Source: Trachelipus rathkii (lineage: Eukaryota > Arthropoda > Malacostraca > Isopoda > Trachelipodidae). Taken from it: a stretch of 64,000 nt of DNA. Shown here piece by piece: positions 1 through 13,589 of the stretch. Numbering within the stretch: the stretch's first letter is position 1; every line of letters begins with the position of its first letter. The position numbers were made by a program, and so were the translations under genes. The notes under the pieces were generated by a model. That model made no database searches. It saw only the letters and a list, made by a program, of their open reading frames with translations, and was not told where the DNA came from. Where the stretch lies: positions 20,110-84,109 of the forward strand of contig JABUQX010116871.1 in assembly GCA_015478945.1 (NCBI GenBank), in the 5' to 3' direction.

Positions 1-3000
1 TCTAAATTTGTCTATAATATGTATTACATGTTAGATCCGTGTTCAAATAATAACTTTGGCTGCTAGGTAGAGGTTTAGGCAGCGTGTTTGAGGTATCCTT
101 CTTTGCACAAACCGTAAAAATATTTACAAATTGTATGTATGTGATAAAAAGCGTAAGATCAAGCCTATGTTTATATTGTTTTATGTGTAATTTAAGCAAG
201 AAGAAATCTACAATTTGTTATTAATATGTATCGATGGTTAGATCGGTTCTCATGATACTTACATTTGGGCTCCTAAGGTTAATTTAGTGCAGGGTGTTTT
301 GGAGAAGCGTGATCCTTGATTTTGCGTAGGCTGAGGCTACCTAGGTAAAAGTTTAAAATCTAGAGGCACATATGGTGAGATGCTATGTAGATTGAATGCT
401 CAAAGCGGTGAGGGTCCTATAAAGCTTTTAAATTCAGGGGGTAATATAGAAGGTTACTATACGATATAATGCATTGCGTGCTAGGCCGAATAAAAAAGGG
501 CAACGATTAGTGAGATAAGATTCCTATTGAATGTTGCTTGATAAGGGTCACGCTGGTGGATGGAGAATAAATATGATTGATGCAGTGTAGTCTATCTATA
601 CAAGTTATGTCAGATTTAGGTAAAATTTTGGGCGCGCTCCTTAGGTAATTTTGATGTAGCAGTGTTGTTAGAACGAGTATTGCATCCCTAAACATGTTGG
701 CAACTAGAGGACACCGAAATTCAAAAGCATGATTTCACTCATTGCCTGATATTGTGAAGAGTGAGTAAAGCGTCATGATCAAGGCTGGATTATAGAATAG
801 TTGTTATAGTAAGCGTGTGTATATAGCAAAAAGAAGCGGTTCAACATTAAAAAGAGAACTTATGGTTTAATATACGGAGTTTTTGTCTGAAGGCAGGCAC
901 GACCGCTCGGACAACTCGCATAAATAACACGAGACCACTTTGTGTGTACTTCTAGCGCGCTAGGGGAGATAACTAGGCAGAATAATTGGAGGGCTACACC
1001 GTGAGAGAGATAAGAGCCATTTGCACGAAGAGCATATAGAGCGTAGTATCAAGAGATAGTTATAGTTAGGCTTTTTGTGTTTTTATGTATAGCCAAAGTT
1101 ATATATTCGATATAGATATTGAGGAGGAGAGTTACAGAGGAGTCTATAGTGATTGTTTCAGGATAATTGGGAGAGGGGCACTCTAGAGTAGATGGTAGGC
1201 AGTGTTTGAGGGAGCTTTGTTTTTGACGCACGCACACCAGAGGAGGGTGAGCGGATGATAATATATTTGGAGTTGCGAGAAGAGGCGGGCGGCGATGGAG
1301 AGGTCTATTAATAGGGTATTAGAATGGCAGTAAGTGAGGCAGGGAGGAGCAAGCGAACACTGATGAGAAGTCGGTTATTAATATGCTTTATTAAACTCGG
1401 TATGTGAACGAGTCGCTAGCTGTCCGGACCAAGATTGAAGATGAGAGTAGAGTTTCGAGCTGGAGAAAAAGTACAAGAACTACGGTGAAATGGACCTAGA
1501 AGGAAGGGGTTAAGGGAGGTATCCTGTTTATGGCACTGATTATGCGCGAAAAAATTAAGCACATTGATCGAAGGAGAGTGACAAAGCGTTGGGCGAGAGA
1601 GGATTTTGAGAGAGTCGGAGTACCTTGTGAGAGAGAGGACAATTATGCACAGAGAAGCTGGTGGTGGGTGTAAGCCTCATCGTCACCGCGCCGTTCGCGC
1701 GGGTCAAGCGAACAACAGAATGCCCGGTGGACCGGCCGAGCTCCGGGTTTTCATAGGAATAATATCTGGGAGACTGGCTAGTTAAAATTCTAGCCGAGGA
1801 GTATGGTTTGAGGATATCTTCACTTTCGCACAAGAACGCAAATGCTGAGATAAAAAGAGATTTCATCGTATTTGCATCCTCACTAGTTAGATCGGTTTCA
1901 TTATAAATAATCTTGGCTCCTATGGTGTGTCAGTTTCGTAGAAAGCGTGTGTTTGGCAGGGATCTTCCATCTTTCTTCAGCATGCATACACTGTTGTAAA
2001 GAGGCAAACTCGTCCGCATCGAACACCGGATTAGAACTAGAGGGTGAGGTAGGTGATAATATATTTATTGCATGCGAGTACGTCATAAGGCGCCAATTCC
2101 TTTCCACTAATCATCTTGGTAGGTTCATAAATACCGGCGATTCGAGTTAGTAACTAAGACGAACAGAAAATCATAAAATTGTGTTCAGAGAATAAAGAAG
2201 TCTACGCGGTGTATTTTACCTTAGATGCTTAGTAAAATAATGATGACTTGTCCGAGGTTCTCGAGGACGAGAGGTAGAGATAATGTTTATGGTGGACTCC
2301 CATGGTAGTGGGGGCAACAATTAAAAAATTAGAGTAGGGGACAGCAAAAATGTTTTTGAGGTAAATCCGTGCCTTTATGCGACCAACCGTATAAAAGTTT
2401 AATGGCAAAATTTGAAGATTTGCTAGTAAATGAATAGCTGATCAGCTCCAAGCTATTATATCAGCGGGTGTAATCGTAATGTAAGAACTCCAAAGCAAAA
2501 GAAATGCCGTAAAATTTCTGTGTTCAATAATAGTTTAAGAGCATTCAGTGTATAGAGAGGTTCCGGTGAACTGTGTTTCGCGAGGGGATTACACGATTAA
2601 ATGTTTAACTTTCTACTGATGAGGTAATTTCGGCTACGAATGGTTAAGAGCGGAGGTACATCGCGGTATGCACGACCTAAGCCCGGCTGATTGGAAAATG
2701 ATACCTTTTAGGATCAGAGCAATCATGCATGTCCAGCTATTAAATAAAAGCGTCAGCGTCAATACGACTTCAGGTAGATATGTTTTTTAAATTAAATGTG
2801 ATGTAGAGTAGCAAAGAACATTAATAGCAGGAAATTCAATGTCTATAAAGCAATGAAGTAAGTAAATCAATTAGATGAAGATCAGGATCTTCAAGAATGA
2901 TTGAAATAAAATGTCCTGTGTGCACTCCTAGGCGGCAAGATGTTAGGCGGGCATGTTTGAGCGTATCTCCTTTAGTACAAGCAGTAAAATAGTTTGACAA

Positions 3001-6000
3001 CAGTTTAATATGTAGTGCATAGAGAGGCAGTCAAGCTGTATTACATATTGTTATAGCTGTGTAATATGAGGCAGAAGAGAAATTGAGTAACTAGGAGATA
3101 ATGCATGTGTTTTATATCATGCGATATGGCCAGGCTGATTGCACGTTTAAATCTTCGATAGTTAAACGAAATAGCTCGGTGGCTTCTACTACAAGATTAT
3201 ATTTAATTTGGCGGGCTTCAGCACTATGTTATATAGAAGCAGGCGATTTGGCTTGAGTCGGGAGTTGGGATTTAGATGGTCTTTGATGGTATGTATCACG
3301 CTGGTAGAACCTGTGACGAACCGGTATTAAGAGAATTCTACAAGAAATTTATGAAAATGATGGAGATGAGATTAGAAAGCGTATAGGTCAGAGAATCTGA
3401 GTAGTTGTATATGGTCTGTATATGAACAGAGAAAAGAATAGTCCAACGAGAGGGATTTATTATCCGGGTATGAGAGATCTTGGCATGTGGAAAAATTATA
3501 ATAATGATAAACATTAGAACAACTGTTTCAGATAACGGAATCTTTGCGGGGAACTCTTTGCCATATTTAAAGCGTCGATAGGGAGGTTAAGGTCAACGTA
3601 GAGGGATTGAGGGTTATGCACTCCTGGAGTGCGCAAGCATGGGACCGTTGTAATAATAATGTACTATACACTGGCGTACCATAGTTCAGCTCGAGTATAC
3701 ATCAACCAGAGCGGATGATTAGCAAGCCGTCAAGCGTGTAATTATACTAGTTCGTCTAATATGTTATTGACGCTGATGACCGTACCGACTGGCGGTGTGT
3801 GCAGAGCTCGAGCAAATCGAGAGTAACATTCTACGAACTTCGTAGGTTATATAATCTTACTGTATTCAGAGTGTTGATCGCTTTTCCCCATAATGGATAA
3901 TATAACTGTCTTGTTGGGAGCTACGGTCGTAGTGCAGAAGTGGTGATCTATTAGGGCAGTATGGAATGAAAGCGGATACGAACAGAGGTATCTTCTGTGA
4001 GCGCATCAATCACAAGTCGCAAGAACAAACAGCAGAAATATGTCATTAGTTATGTAAGGGGTGAATATAAAAGTCGACGTTAAGTCTTTAAAGAGACAAT
4101 TCATTCACTCGATGAGGTTGTGTTTAAATCGGCTCAATTGGACTACAAATTAAGACAACCATGTGAGAATACCTAAATAGAAAATATTAGAGCTGAAATA
4201 AAATGGGAAGGAACACGAGTCGAAAAAGCACAAATCTAGAGCAGGATTCAAGCGATCTCAGATCGGAGATGTTCTCAATCGGATAAAATAAGTTGACGAC
4301 AAAATGTATGGGACTCCTGAGGAGTGTAAGTATTTGATTATTTGACGTAATCCCCATGGGGTAGCCTGTTGTACTAGGTTCACTAATTCATGGTAAGGGT
4401 TTTAGGGTGCGGCGCGACAACCGCGTTAAAGAAGAGAAGGAACGATTACGATCACAAGGGTTTCGCAGTAAGATTTATTTGTAATGATAGGTAAACAGCT
4501 ATGAATAGCAACGTGGTAAATTATGATTAGTTGAGTACAATCGTCGAAATGTTTACAGTAAGGAGCGAGGAGGACCATCAATTGAGGTAAGCAATATTGA
4601 GCCTATATAGATTGATCGATCATTAATCCCATGAGACTTTAAGAGGGTCCGACTCGTTTAGCAGAGATAATACATTTTGGCGCATCGCTTAACGGGATAA
4701 TGGCTCCTTACAGTTGACGACAGATGAGTGTACGAGTACGGTATTAACTTCGAGCTCGAGCCAGTTTTATGTAGCTACAGACCTTCGCAGTACCTGCGGG
4801 GTCATAAAATAAATATTATATTCGATATCGACTTGGTTATGATGAGTTATCATAAGCCTGGAAGCCTAAGAAAGACCTTATTCTATATTGTTAATTAAAT
4901 ATGTGTAAATCATGGAGGGCCAATATGTTAGCACAAGATATTATTACTGTTAAATGTTGTGTATCATGGAAGAGTATAATGTAGCGAGAGACTCTATGAG
5001 TTTTAGGATTAATTTCAGTAATGGTTCTAGACATTCAATTAAATCTATTTACGGACTCAGACTAGAGAAGGTATAAATGTCAGGCGCGGCTGACATAAAG
5101 TATTTCCATGAGGTTAGTGAGGATATTCACCAGAAAATCGGCTTGCACAACCTAAAATATTTACAATTTGATGCAGTGATAAAGCGTATTCAATGCCGTT
5201 ATTTATACTGTTTATGTGTAATTAGCAAAGAAACTCGAGCAATTGGTGCATGATAGAGCCCTTAACAATAAAATTGGCAAAGTAAGGTTTGCAACGGAAG
5301 TATGGTTACGGAAAGGGTGGTTCGGTCTATACACATATAGTGAGACTTTTTGAGACTTCGGCTAGGTGTATAAATTTAGGCAAGGCGAGTATCGCTTTTG
5401 AGGTAAATCATTGTCCTTTGCGATCGACACCGTATATAATGAACGATAACATTTTGTGTCACAACTTCTATCAGGGTTAGTCTATATTTTGCTTATGATG
5501 TTATTAGGTATTTATATATGAGTTATGATAGTCCTCGCTTATATTATCGCTACATAGATTGAGCAGGGACATTGCTTAATATATATTGGCGGTTTGAACT
5601 AAAGGTAGAGATGATGAGTAGATTCACTGTAGAACCATGCGGTTATTAGTCAGATGAATAATTTGGGCTCTAGGTAATTTAGGCACAGGTTGTGCTCTTC
5701 GATAGGTAGTTCGAGGCTGTTCCTTTGAACCACCGTAAGAATATTTACTCATTTATTTAGTGATAAAGCGTAGAAATAATTTATTATTAAATGTTAGTTT
5801 ATTTTCGGTGTGTAATCAAGCAAAGAAATCCCTAATTTGTTATAAATCGTCGTTCGATAGTGGAATATGCTGAAACAGAGGCGGTTTATGAGCTCGGTTT
5901 TCAGAATCAAAATATCTTGTTGAGCTCCTACGTTTTTAGAATCATTAGGCAGGTTGATTAGAGGGGTAATGCTTCACTTTGACAACAACGCGTAAACCAA

Positions 6001-8060
6001 TAGTAAAGCACTGACTTTATAGTAGTAGAGTATGCTTAATAGAAGTCGGCTGAAGACGTAGGTCAGCCTATTTATAATTTATTTTATGCTGTAATAGCAA
6101 AGAAATTCCTAAATTGTGTTTGTAATATGTATGTTCATGTTAGGAGGTTGGTTTTCATATAATAATCTGGTGCTATAACATAGCTTAAATTTGAGGCAGC
6201 AGTGTTTGAGGTACCGCCCAAGATGCCTTGCACCTCACAAACGTATTAAAAGATATAAGTTCTTATCCCGGAGCCATTCCTTGTTATTGAAGTGACGTCA
6301 TAAAGAGTAAAAGATTGTCTATGGTGTAGGTCACAAGCTTATTTTATATCTGTTTAGTTATTTTTTCAATTATGCTTAGATTAAGGCAAAAGAAATCGAA
6401 GTAATATTTGTATACACGAATTCGATGATTCAAGGCAGTATAGAACTATGCATGGGCAATGAGGTATGTAGATATGGCTCATCAGTGCAATCGGATCATT
6501 ACAGAACTATATAATTTATTCGGTCTATCTGTACGCTTAGTTAAGATCCGGTCTTAGGCAGAGATTGGATATAAGGAGGTTGATGCGTCAAATTTGGCAA
6601 AGCATTTTGCGGTGAGACCAGCAAAATTGTACGCTTCATGGTTTAGACTTGGTCGCCAAGGCCGTGTGATTAAAATAGAGCTACAGTTTAACGTTCGACA
6701 TCTGACTCTTTAAGTTGTAGATAGTGTAATATCAAGATTGTAGTAATAACAACAAAAATAGAAAACCTGCGAAGTTCAAAAAGTAAAAAACGGATGTTAC
6801 GATGTAACAAGATCTTTGTCGGGTAAGTGCTCAAGAAAATGAGATTTGGGGCTTAACCTATAATGGTTGGGGATATGTCAGAAGAAATTGAGATGATGCA
6901 GAGCATTGAGTTAGAGGAGCGGTAGATCGTTTCTCCATGTTTCGTACATGAACAGCAATGCCAAAGTAAAAATTACCAGTTTAGGTAACAAATATATTCT
7001 TTGAGGTGATCAATAGCGGTAGTCAACTTAATAAAGTATATGATGAGTATTCAGCAGGAATGTAGATACAGAGCAAAGAATAATATATCACCGATATATA
7101 GACAGCCGGTGGTGTTGTTATCGTGAATAGCGAGTTGTGAAATTACCTGCGTCCCAAATATCTTTAGTAAGCTCGCAAACATATGTTCCAAGCTGAGAAC
7201 AGTATAACGGTAGGCTGAGCGATATTATTTGGGCTATGATCATACTAGGTAATTTTAGTGTAGGTGTTGCTGCTAAGTTCTCCTTTGTACCAACAGGTAA
7301 AGATAGCAAGATTTATACAACATCTTTTAGATTAAGTAATTAGACTAGAGTCGTTATAAAATACAGAGAGCATTTTTTGGTATTGTTAAATAATGTGTAG
7401 ATCTAGCAAAGAAATTTAATAATATTTGTTAATAATATCATTTATTCAATGTTAGAATTAATGCGATCGTATTCAAATAATCATTTAGGCATCGTAGGTT
7501 AATTAACGGCAGGTGTTTGAGGTATCTCCTTTGCAACAACCGTAAAACATTATAACACATTAATATTTGTCTTTGTCCGTGCGTAGTCGAAGCTTATTTT
7601 ATATTAGCATATATATATGTGATAAGAGATAACGCAAAACGAACACAATCTATCTGCTCTAATAAAATAGCATATTCTGCATGTCCGTAGATTCGCTATT
7701 TTCAAGATAAAATTTGGGACTCCGTTAGGTAATTTAGGCAGGTGTTTGTGGTATCGTCCTTTGCACAACCGTAAATATTTACAAATGATGTAGTGATAAA
7801 GCGTATGCAAGCTTATTTATATTGTTTATATGTTAAATAGCAAGAAATCTAAATTTGTTATAAATTGTAATCATGTTAGGATCGGTTTTTCAAGATAATA
7901 GATAGGACTAGTATCTATCACGGATTTGGTTAAATCTGAGTCAAATTTAGGCAGATGTATGTGAGGTATCTTCCCTATTGTCAGTAAATCACACCGTAAG
8001 ATTTTTTTGTACAAACGCATAATAAAAACGATAGGTTGAAGTGAATTGTGATAACCAGCC
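1..8060 (+). repeat. Degenerate satellite array, unit about 180-205 bp
   Basis: One module recurs in plus orientation. It contains an anchor like taatttaggcaggtgtttga, then tttgcacaaccgtaaa, then gtagtgataaagcgta, then agcaaagaaatct, then gttagatcggtttt. Clear copies start near 70, 265, 2925, 5665, 5935, 6180, 7235, 7490, 7715 and 7925; the cleanest is about 7708-7890. I count a consensus of about 181 bp from the clean copies. Between clean copies the sequence keeps scraps of the module with many indels. Short open frames within it do not resemble proteins. Either the satellite is old and decayed, or the consensus here is poor. Confidence 0.7.
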
Positions 8061-8099
8061 AGCGTAGTCTATGAATTAGTAAATTATTAAATTGCTATA

Positions 8100-9784
8100 C
8101 AAATAGTATTTTTCTTTTGTTTGGGGGTATTATAAATTACCATACATATAAGCAAGTAGTAATATACCGTCGAATACTGGGCTCATTCCAACGCTCCCTA
8201 CCGTTCTATTTACCACAGTGAATATGCCTCGGACAGACCCTATCTCAGGTTCACGATGGAAAACGGTATTGCTATCTTTGCTTCGATCACATTCTCGGGC
8301 CTTCTTCCAGAACGCCTTCAAATCGGCTGCTGACGCTTCTTGTATTCCCTCAAAATCCAAAAATATAATAACATCAACTCTAAAAGTAATATAAAATAGG
8401 TCTTGACAGTCAAGACGTTGATCTGGCGTTTGATGCACTACTATCTTATGCAGAGAAGAATATTTGGTAACGGATGTGTTTAGTCTCCCAGAACACAGGG
8501 TTTTGTGTAGCAAGCGTAGACGGTGGTGCCAAAAGAAGAGATAGAATACCAAATATGTCGGTGGACTGTCTGCCATGAGTGACTATAAAATCATGCAAGC
8601 CGAAATGCCGCACGGGACGCAAGCGGCTATTGGCTCTGGGGCCCTGCCGGTTATGTGTTAATGGACGAATTACATATTCTGTTCTTGTTAGGCAGACATT
8701 GGGCCCGAAGTGGTTCTGGGAAGGAGATGTATACTGCCGCTCCCTCCTTCAACCCGCGTCGCCTCGCGCAAAAATTATTTACAATGTGAAAGATACCGGG
8801 GGATTCTACAAAGATACCGATAATTATACCATATATCTTTTAGAAAAGGGGTATTAATGCAGATTGATTTGGCCTGTTAAGGTGGGACAAATTTTGAAGA
8901 TTTCTTTGGCTATTCTTCAACAACACATATACCCACCAATCCATAATTAATAAAGTAGGGACTTGGTGAATTGGACATTTGAAATCAACAGACCTGTAAG
9001 AATACGGAGCGCAGGGGCTTGAAGTCTTGTATGAGATATTAGATAGGCGGGGAGTCGCCATACCATGAGCGGTCGAAGAACTCTGCACTTTTGCATGATG
9101 CAGACGGCAAAATACAAAAGCACAGGGAAAGTGATTGTATGACATGCTTTATTATTAAGCTTCATTCTAAAACTACCGAGACAACCAGTTCAATCTATAT
9201 AATAGACCGAAGTTAGTGTACAAACGCTAAACATTATATTTTGTCAATATCGAAATTTAGCAGGCGGTATGGTTGAAGGGATAAACGTGATGAAGCGAAA
9301 CTTGTTAGAAGTAAACAAAGGCCCTACCTGGTTTATAGTTTATCGTTTGGTTACCGTAGTTGCTGTCAAAGATCATAAATATTGAGGCTGGGCGCAGAGA
9401 AGGCAAAATAGACTAACTGTCTCATGCAGTAACATACTATAATGTTTATACCATAAAATTGTTATATGTACGCATTGTTAAGATTCATAAACATAAGGGC
9501 CTCAGAGCAAAAGAATCCTTTACGTCTTCGGTTTCTTGCCACAATGTACCTTTCTATCGAAATTATAGTGAGAAATATAGCAATGCAAGCGGAGTTAATT
9601 GAAACTCGAGAGGCCGTCTATTTTGCCAACTGAGTTGCGAGCGTGCTGTCTCCATGTGGTTAATATGGGCTAATTTGACGACTTTGACGGATAACTAGAC
9701 CCAGTTGCACTGGAGGCTGGTCCAATAAACAGCAAGATTACCGCATCCCAAGAGACACGAACGGAAGACACTTGCTAGTTGGCA
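8100..9784. other. Non-satellite island between opposed satellite arrays
   Basis: The satellite anchors stop near 8,060 and return inverted at 9,785. The island between is less AT-rich than its flanks. It has an open frame of 148 codons on the minus strand (8,130-8,576) and one of 92 codons on the plus strand (8,579-8,857), with starts 2 bases apart and diverging. Neither protein resembles a family I know and I see no catalytic motif. They may be chance frames in GC-richer DNA. I make no functional call. Confidence 0.35.
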
Positions 9785-10205
9785 GATTTGATAAATTAAA
9801 TCCCTATTGAGGCCTAATTATTATTAATGAAACCGATCTTAAATCTAACATGAATTAAATAATTTTATAACAAATTAATTCTATTGCTATATATTAATCA
9901 TAATGATGGAACATATACAATAGAATAAAATTATAAAAGCTATCTCATATGTCTTTAAGAGAGATAATAATACTAAGTAATATTCTTAAAAATATTATAT
10001 TAATATTATATAACAGCTATATAAACTTGAACCATTTCATATATACAATTACAAACTATTAGCTTGATAAAACTTTCTACGCGCTATCATCACTACATAA
10101 TAATGTGTAAATAATCCTTTTGTAACGGCGTGCTGTACCAGATAGGCTTATAGGCAGATACCTCAAAACACCTACCCTTTAGTGTTAATAATTACCCTTA
10201 TAGTA
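9785..10205 (-). repeat. Inverted copies of the satellite
   Basis: Read on the minus strand, this stretch has the satellite module in order: gtaggtgttttgaggtat near 10,155-10,185, gtagtgatgatagcgcgta near 10,080-10,100, taatagaattaatttgtta near 9,870-9,890, then catgttagat and gatcggtttcat near 9,830-9,855. It is the same family as 1-8,060 in the opposite orientation. Confidence 0.6.
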
Positions 10206-11817
10206 GTCAGAGTATACCGTAGAGGTGATAGAAAACGACCTACGTATCTTTAAGGGTGGACCGTGCGCAGAATGCAGTATGATGGAACGCCCTGAACATC
10301 GAGACATTGCGAGCCGTTATATTTAAGGGAGTTATCCATAGGCGGTATTACGGACTACTTTTTAATATCAGAACATCGAGTGAAAATTACACGACATGGT
10401 ATTGAAAATTGAACGCAGAACACGAGTATATAGGTTAGGACGGCGGAGGCATTATAGCGTGAATCTTAAGACCAGTAGTGATCCTATACGAATAGACGAT
10501 AATAAACCGAGATCACTGAGTTATATTTTAGTAATGTGCTATATATATACTGAATTATATAAGTTACTTATTATCTGTTGAACGTAGCGTATACTCTATA
10601 ACAACGTAGTCAAAGGTTGAAGGTATGCAGATGTTCTAGTGAGATATTAAAAGAAATGCTAAAACGTTAATATATCAGTCATCGATATAGCTATTGAAGC
10701 GACAGGGAGTGAGCACATGGTAGTGTAAGCGTATAATATATATAATAGTTAATATAGCAGAACTACGAACGCATGATAAATTTTCACTCGGAGATGCAAG
10801 ATAAAATGCGTCGGGTTAAGATTAGGAAAGAGATATATACGCTGGCTTATCGATTAAATATAGACTAAGAGAGGCACATCATAGTGCCGAAAGGCAGATT
10901 CGCACTTTATAATATATATTAGTGATGGACATTATGATGAGTGTATGTAGGTTGTTAACGAGAGCTGTTCGTAATAGTATACGATCATATATATTTAGGG
11001 TCGATATTACTGCTGTATAATATAGCAGATAGATAGTATCCAGCTCTTAGACTATATATCGTAAGACTACTTACAGCTAATCTCTCTAGGATTAGGATTA
11101 TTCATAAATAATGTTATCAGGGTAATATATATACTGACTTAATGAGTTATATTATATATATATATATATATTATATATAATAATATAATAATAATTATAT
11201 TATATATATATATATGTATATATTATATATATAATATATATATTATAGTATATATATAGTATACAACATAGTTATAATCACAGTGGCGGTCCCTGCCTTC
11301 GTTGCATGTTGTGCAACGGACACGATTTTTGATTTTTCTCTATATAAACGATCAAGAATGTATCTTAGTTAGATTGTTAAATTAATTTGTGACAGAGAAA
11401 ATCATCGTGTCCAAGTGTTTTAGTGACGCGACATGAGAATTAAAAAGGATTTAGCCTATAAATTACTAAACTCAATGACTAACGCTTACTCACCTCGGCT
11501 ATTATGTTATAATGGTATATATATATATATATATAGTTAGGGAAACTATACTAATTACTAATACCTGATACTTGATCGCGCAGCGTAGCTTATACTCGCT
11601 CTAATTAAGATGTGACGAGTGTAGGAAGAGTATGACAGTAACGAATGGAGTAAACGAACTTCAGTGGCGAGTGCGTATTAGGCACTTTACGTGATCAGAA
11701 AGGGGAGCCAAGTCATGGCTAGAGACCAGCAGTCACTTACAACCGTATCCCCGGTCCCTATTTCGAGACATTTATATATACTATATATAGTTATATATAT
11801 ATAATATATATTATATA

Positions 11818-11857
<40 letters not shown>

Positions 11858-11920
11858 TTATATATATATAATAGTTATATATATATATTTCGAGAATAAA
11901 TGGGACAGGAACGAGAATGA
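10206..11920. other. AT-rich DNA with (AT)n tracts; no gene seen
   Basis: Imperfect (AT)n runs lie at about 11,150-11,265, 11,515-11,535 and 11,770-11,890. I recognise no coding sequence. A 61-codon open frame at 10,396-10,581 has no family resemblance. Confidence 0.5.
11318..11412. repeat. Small imperfect inverted repeat (foldback)
   Basis: The left arm, 11,318-11,340, begins ggacacgat and ends gatttttctc. The right arm, 11,395-11,412, is its reverse complement with a few unpaired bases. The arms enclose about 54 bp. A second short stem, cgttgc/gcaacg (11,300-11,318), abuts the left arm. It could be a hairpin-forming MITE remnant. Confidence 0.45.
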
Positions 11921-11923
11921 TAG

Positions 11924-11961
<38 letters not shown>

Positions 11962-11964
11962 GAG
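11921..11964. repeat. (GA)n microsatellite
   Basis: About 20 GA dinucleotides with single-base interruptions are directly visible. Confidence 0.9.
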
Positions 11965-13589
11965 GGCAAGAGTGGCCGAAGTAGTTTTTTTTATAAATTA
12001 ATACCCCAATTAGAAATTGAAGAAAAATATATGAAAAAAACCAGCATCAATAATATGCTTACAGCTTATAATTCATAATTGAAGATGTTTACCAAATTAA
12101 TATTGATGAATAATAATATCCATAATTAATAAATAATCCAGCATACGAATGCAAAAATGAATAATATATAAGGAAAAAAAGTACAGATAAATGAAGTAAA
12201 TAGATAGTAATGTGGCGTTACGTTTTATTCTGAAAGTAGTTTTCTCCATTAATTTCAGATACGTTCAAGAAAAGGAATTTTATTTCCATTTATTTTTTTA
12301 ATTGTTTAACTTTGTTTCATTCTATTGTTCGATAATAGCTGTTAGGTGACCAAGTATAAAGTAGTAGTAACCAAAATGCGCGTAATGGTTAAGAACTGTA
12401 ACTTTGAATTGACTTACTTTTTTGGGTAAAAAGAGTAAATCATTTTCATATAATTGGTTATTCTGCACTAGATTCTAATATAATGCTAATATTTATGAAT
12501 ATCAGGTATAATTTCATGTTAATTTACTTTACTTTCTGAAATCGGTTCCGAAAGTTTTTTGAAAGCGACAGGATTTTAAAAGTAACTTGATGCTTTAATA
12601 TGGATACACATGTAGATTCGTTCAATATGGGCTTCAGCGACAATTTATAGTGATGAGGCTGGGCATGTTATATCACTATAAATTTTTGCGCCATTTGATT
12701 GGCTTAGAGATGTGAACATTATACGACCGTATATAATTAAACTGATAGATCTTGCTCGCAATGCTTCGCTGGTAGGTAATGGTTATAGGATGGCCATGAC
12801 TATGATACTGACGACAAGAATGGGGCATAACTATCAGTATGATTTATATTTATCAATCACTCACTTTTAATTTTCCCATATTTAATTATATATATAATAT
12901 ATATATTAGGGTGATGCAAAAGAGGGATAAAAAAAAGTTCTTGGGATGCCCCCCATTTTATTTATAATGGTATTAGAATTCTCATTGCACAATTCCACAT
13001 CAAATATTTAATATCCTATGACATGTGGAAGAATATTCAATTTGCTGATTTCCATACCACCCAGGTGGTACAGCGACTGGCACGTTTATCTTTTTTCAAA
13101 GTGGACGTTCCCCAATAGAAATATCATGACCACTTTCCATATCTATTAATCCTTGTTCTCTACAAACAACATGTTTAAAGACTTGAAAATTAATTATATT
13201 TATAAACACAGAAAAACACAGAAAAACGACATTTTAGAGGTCAGAAAAAACTGCGGTTTGTTATTTATTTGATCAAATTCGGCTGAAAATTAAGAATTTT
13301 GAGTCTATTTTAAGATTGAGGCAAAATGACGCTCAGCCAAAACCAAAAATCTAACCCTCCCTTATCCTCCCAGAGGTACCACAAATGATTCTTCATCTTT
13401 ATATTGCTGCATTGGTAAGCTTTTCACTTTTATTTTTTTATAGCGATGGAAGCTCTGGCATGAGTTCCAAATCACTACTGTGGAGCGATATGTGTAATAT
13501 CAGACGTGATCCAATGTTTAAAATAAATTCACTACTAAAAAATAACAAATTTCTCTCAGATCTTTTTCTTCTTGCTTAGGTGTTTTAAA
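11965..13589. other. AT-rich unique-looking DNA; no gene assigned
   Basis: I see no microsatellite larger than a short (AT)n run near 12,880-12,905. The minus strand of 13,380-13,580 might continue the decayed transposase-like gene to its right, but the frame is too broken to claim. Confidence 0.4.

Noticed and set aside
1555..2150. Frames of 67-103 codons within the satellite
   Set aside because: They overlap degenerate satellite copies, occur on both strands and show no motif.
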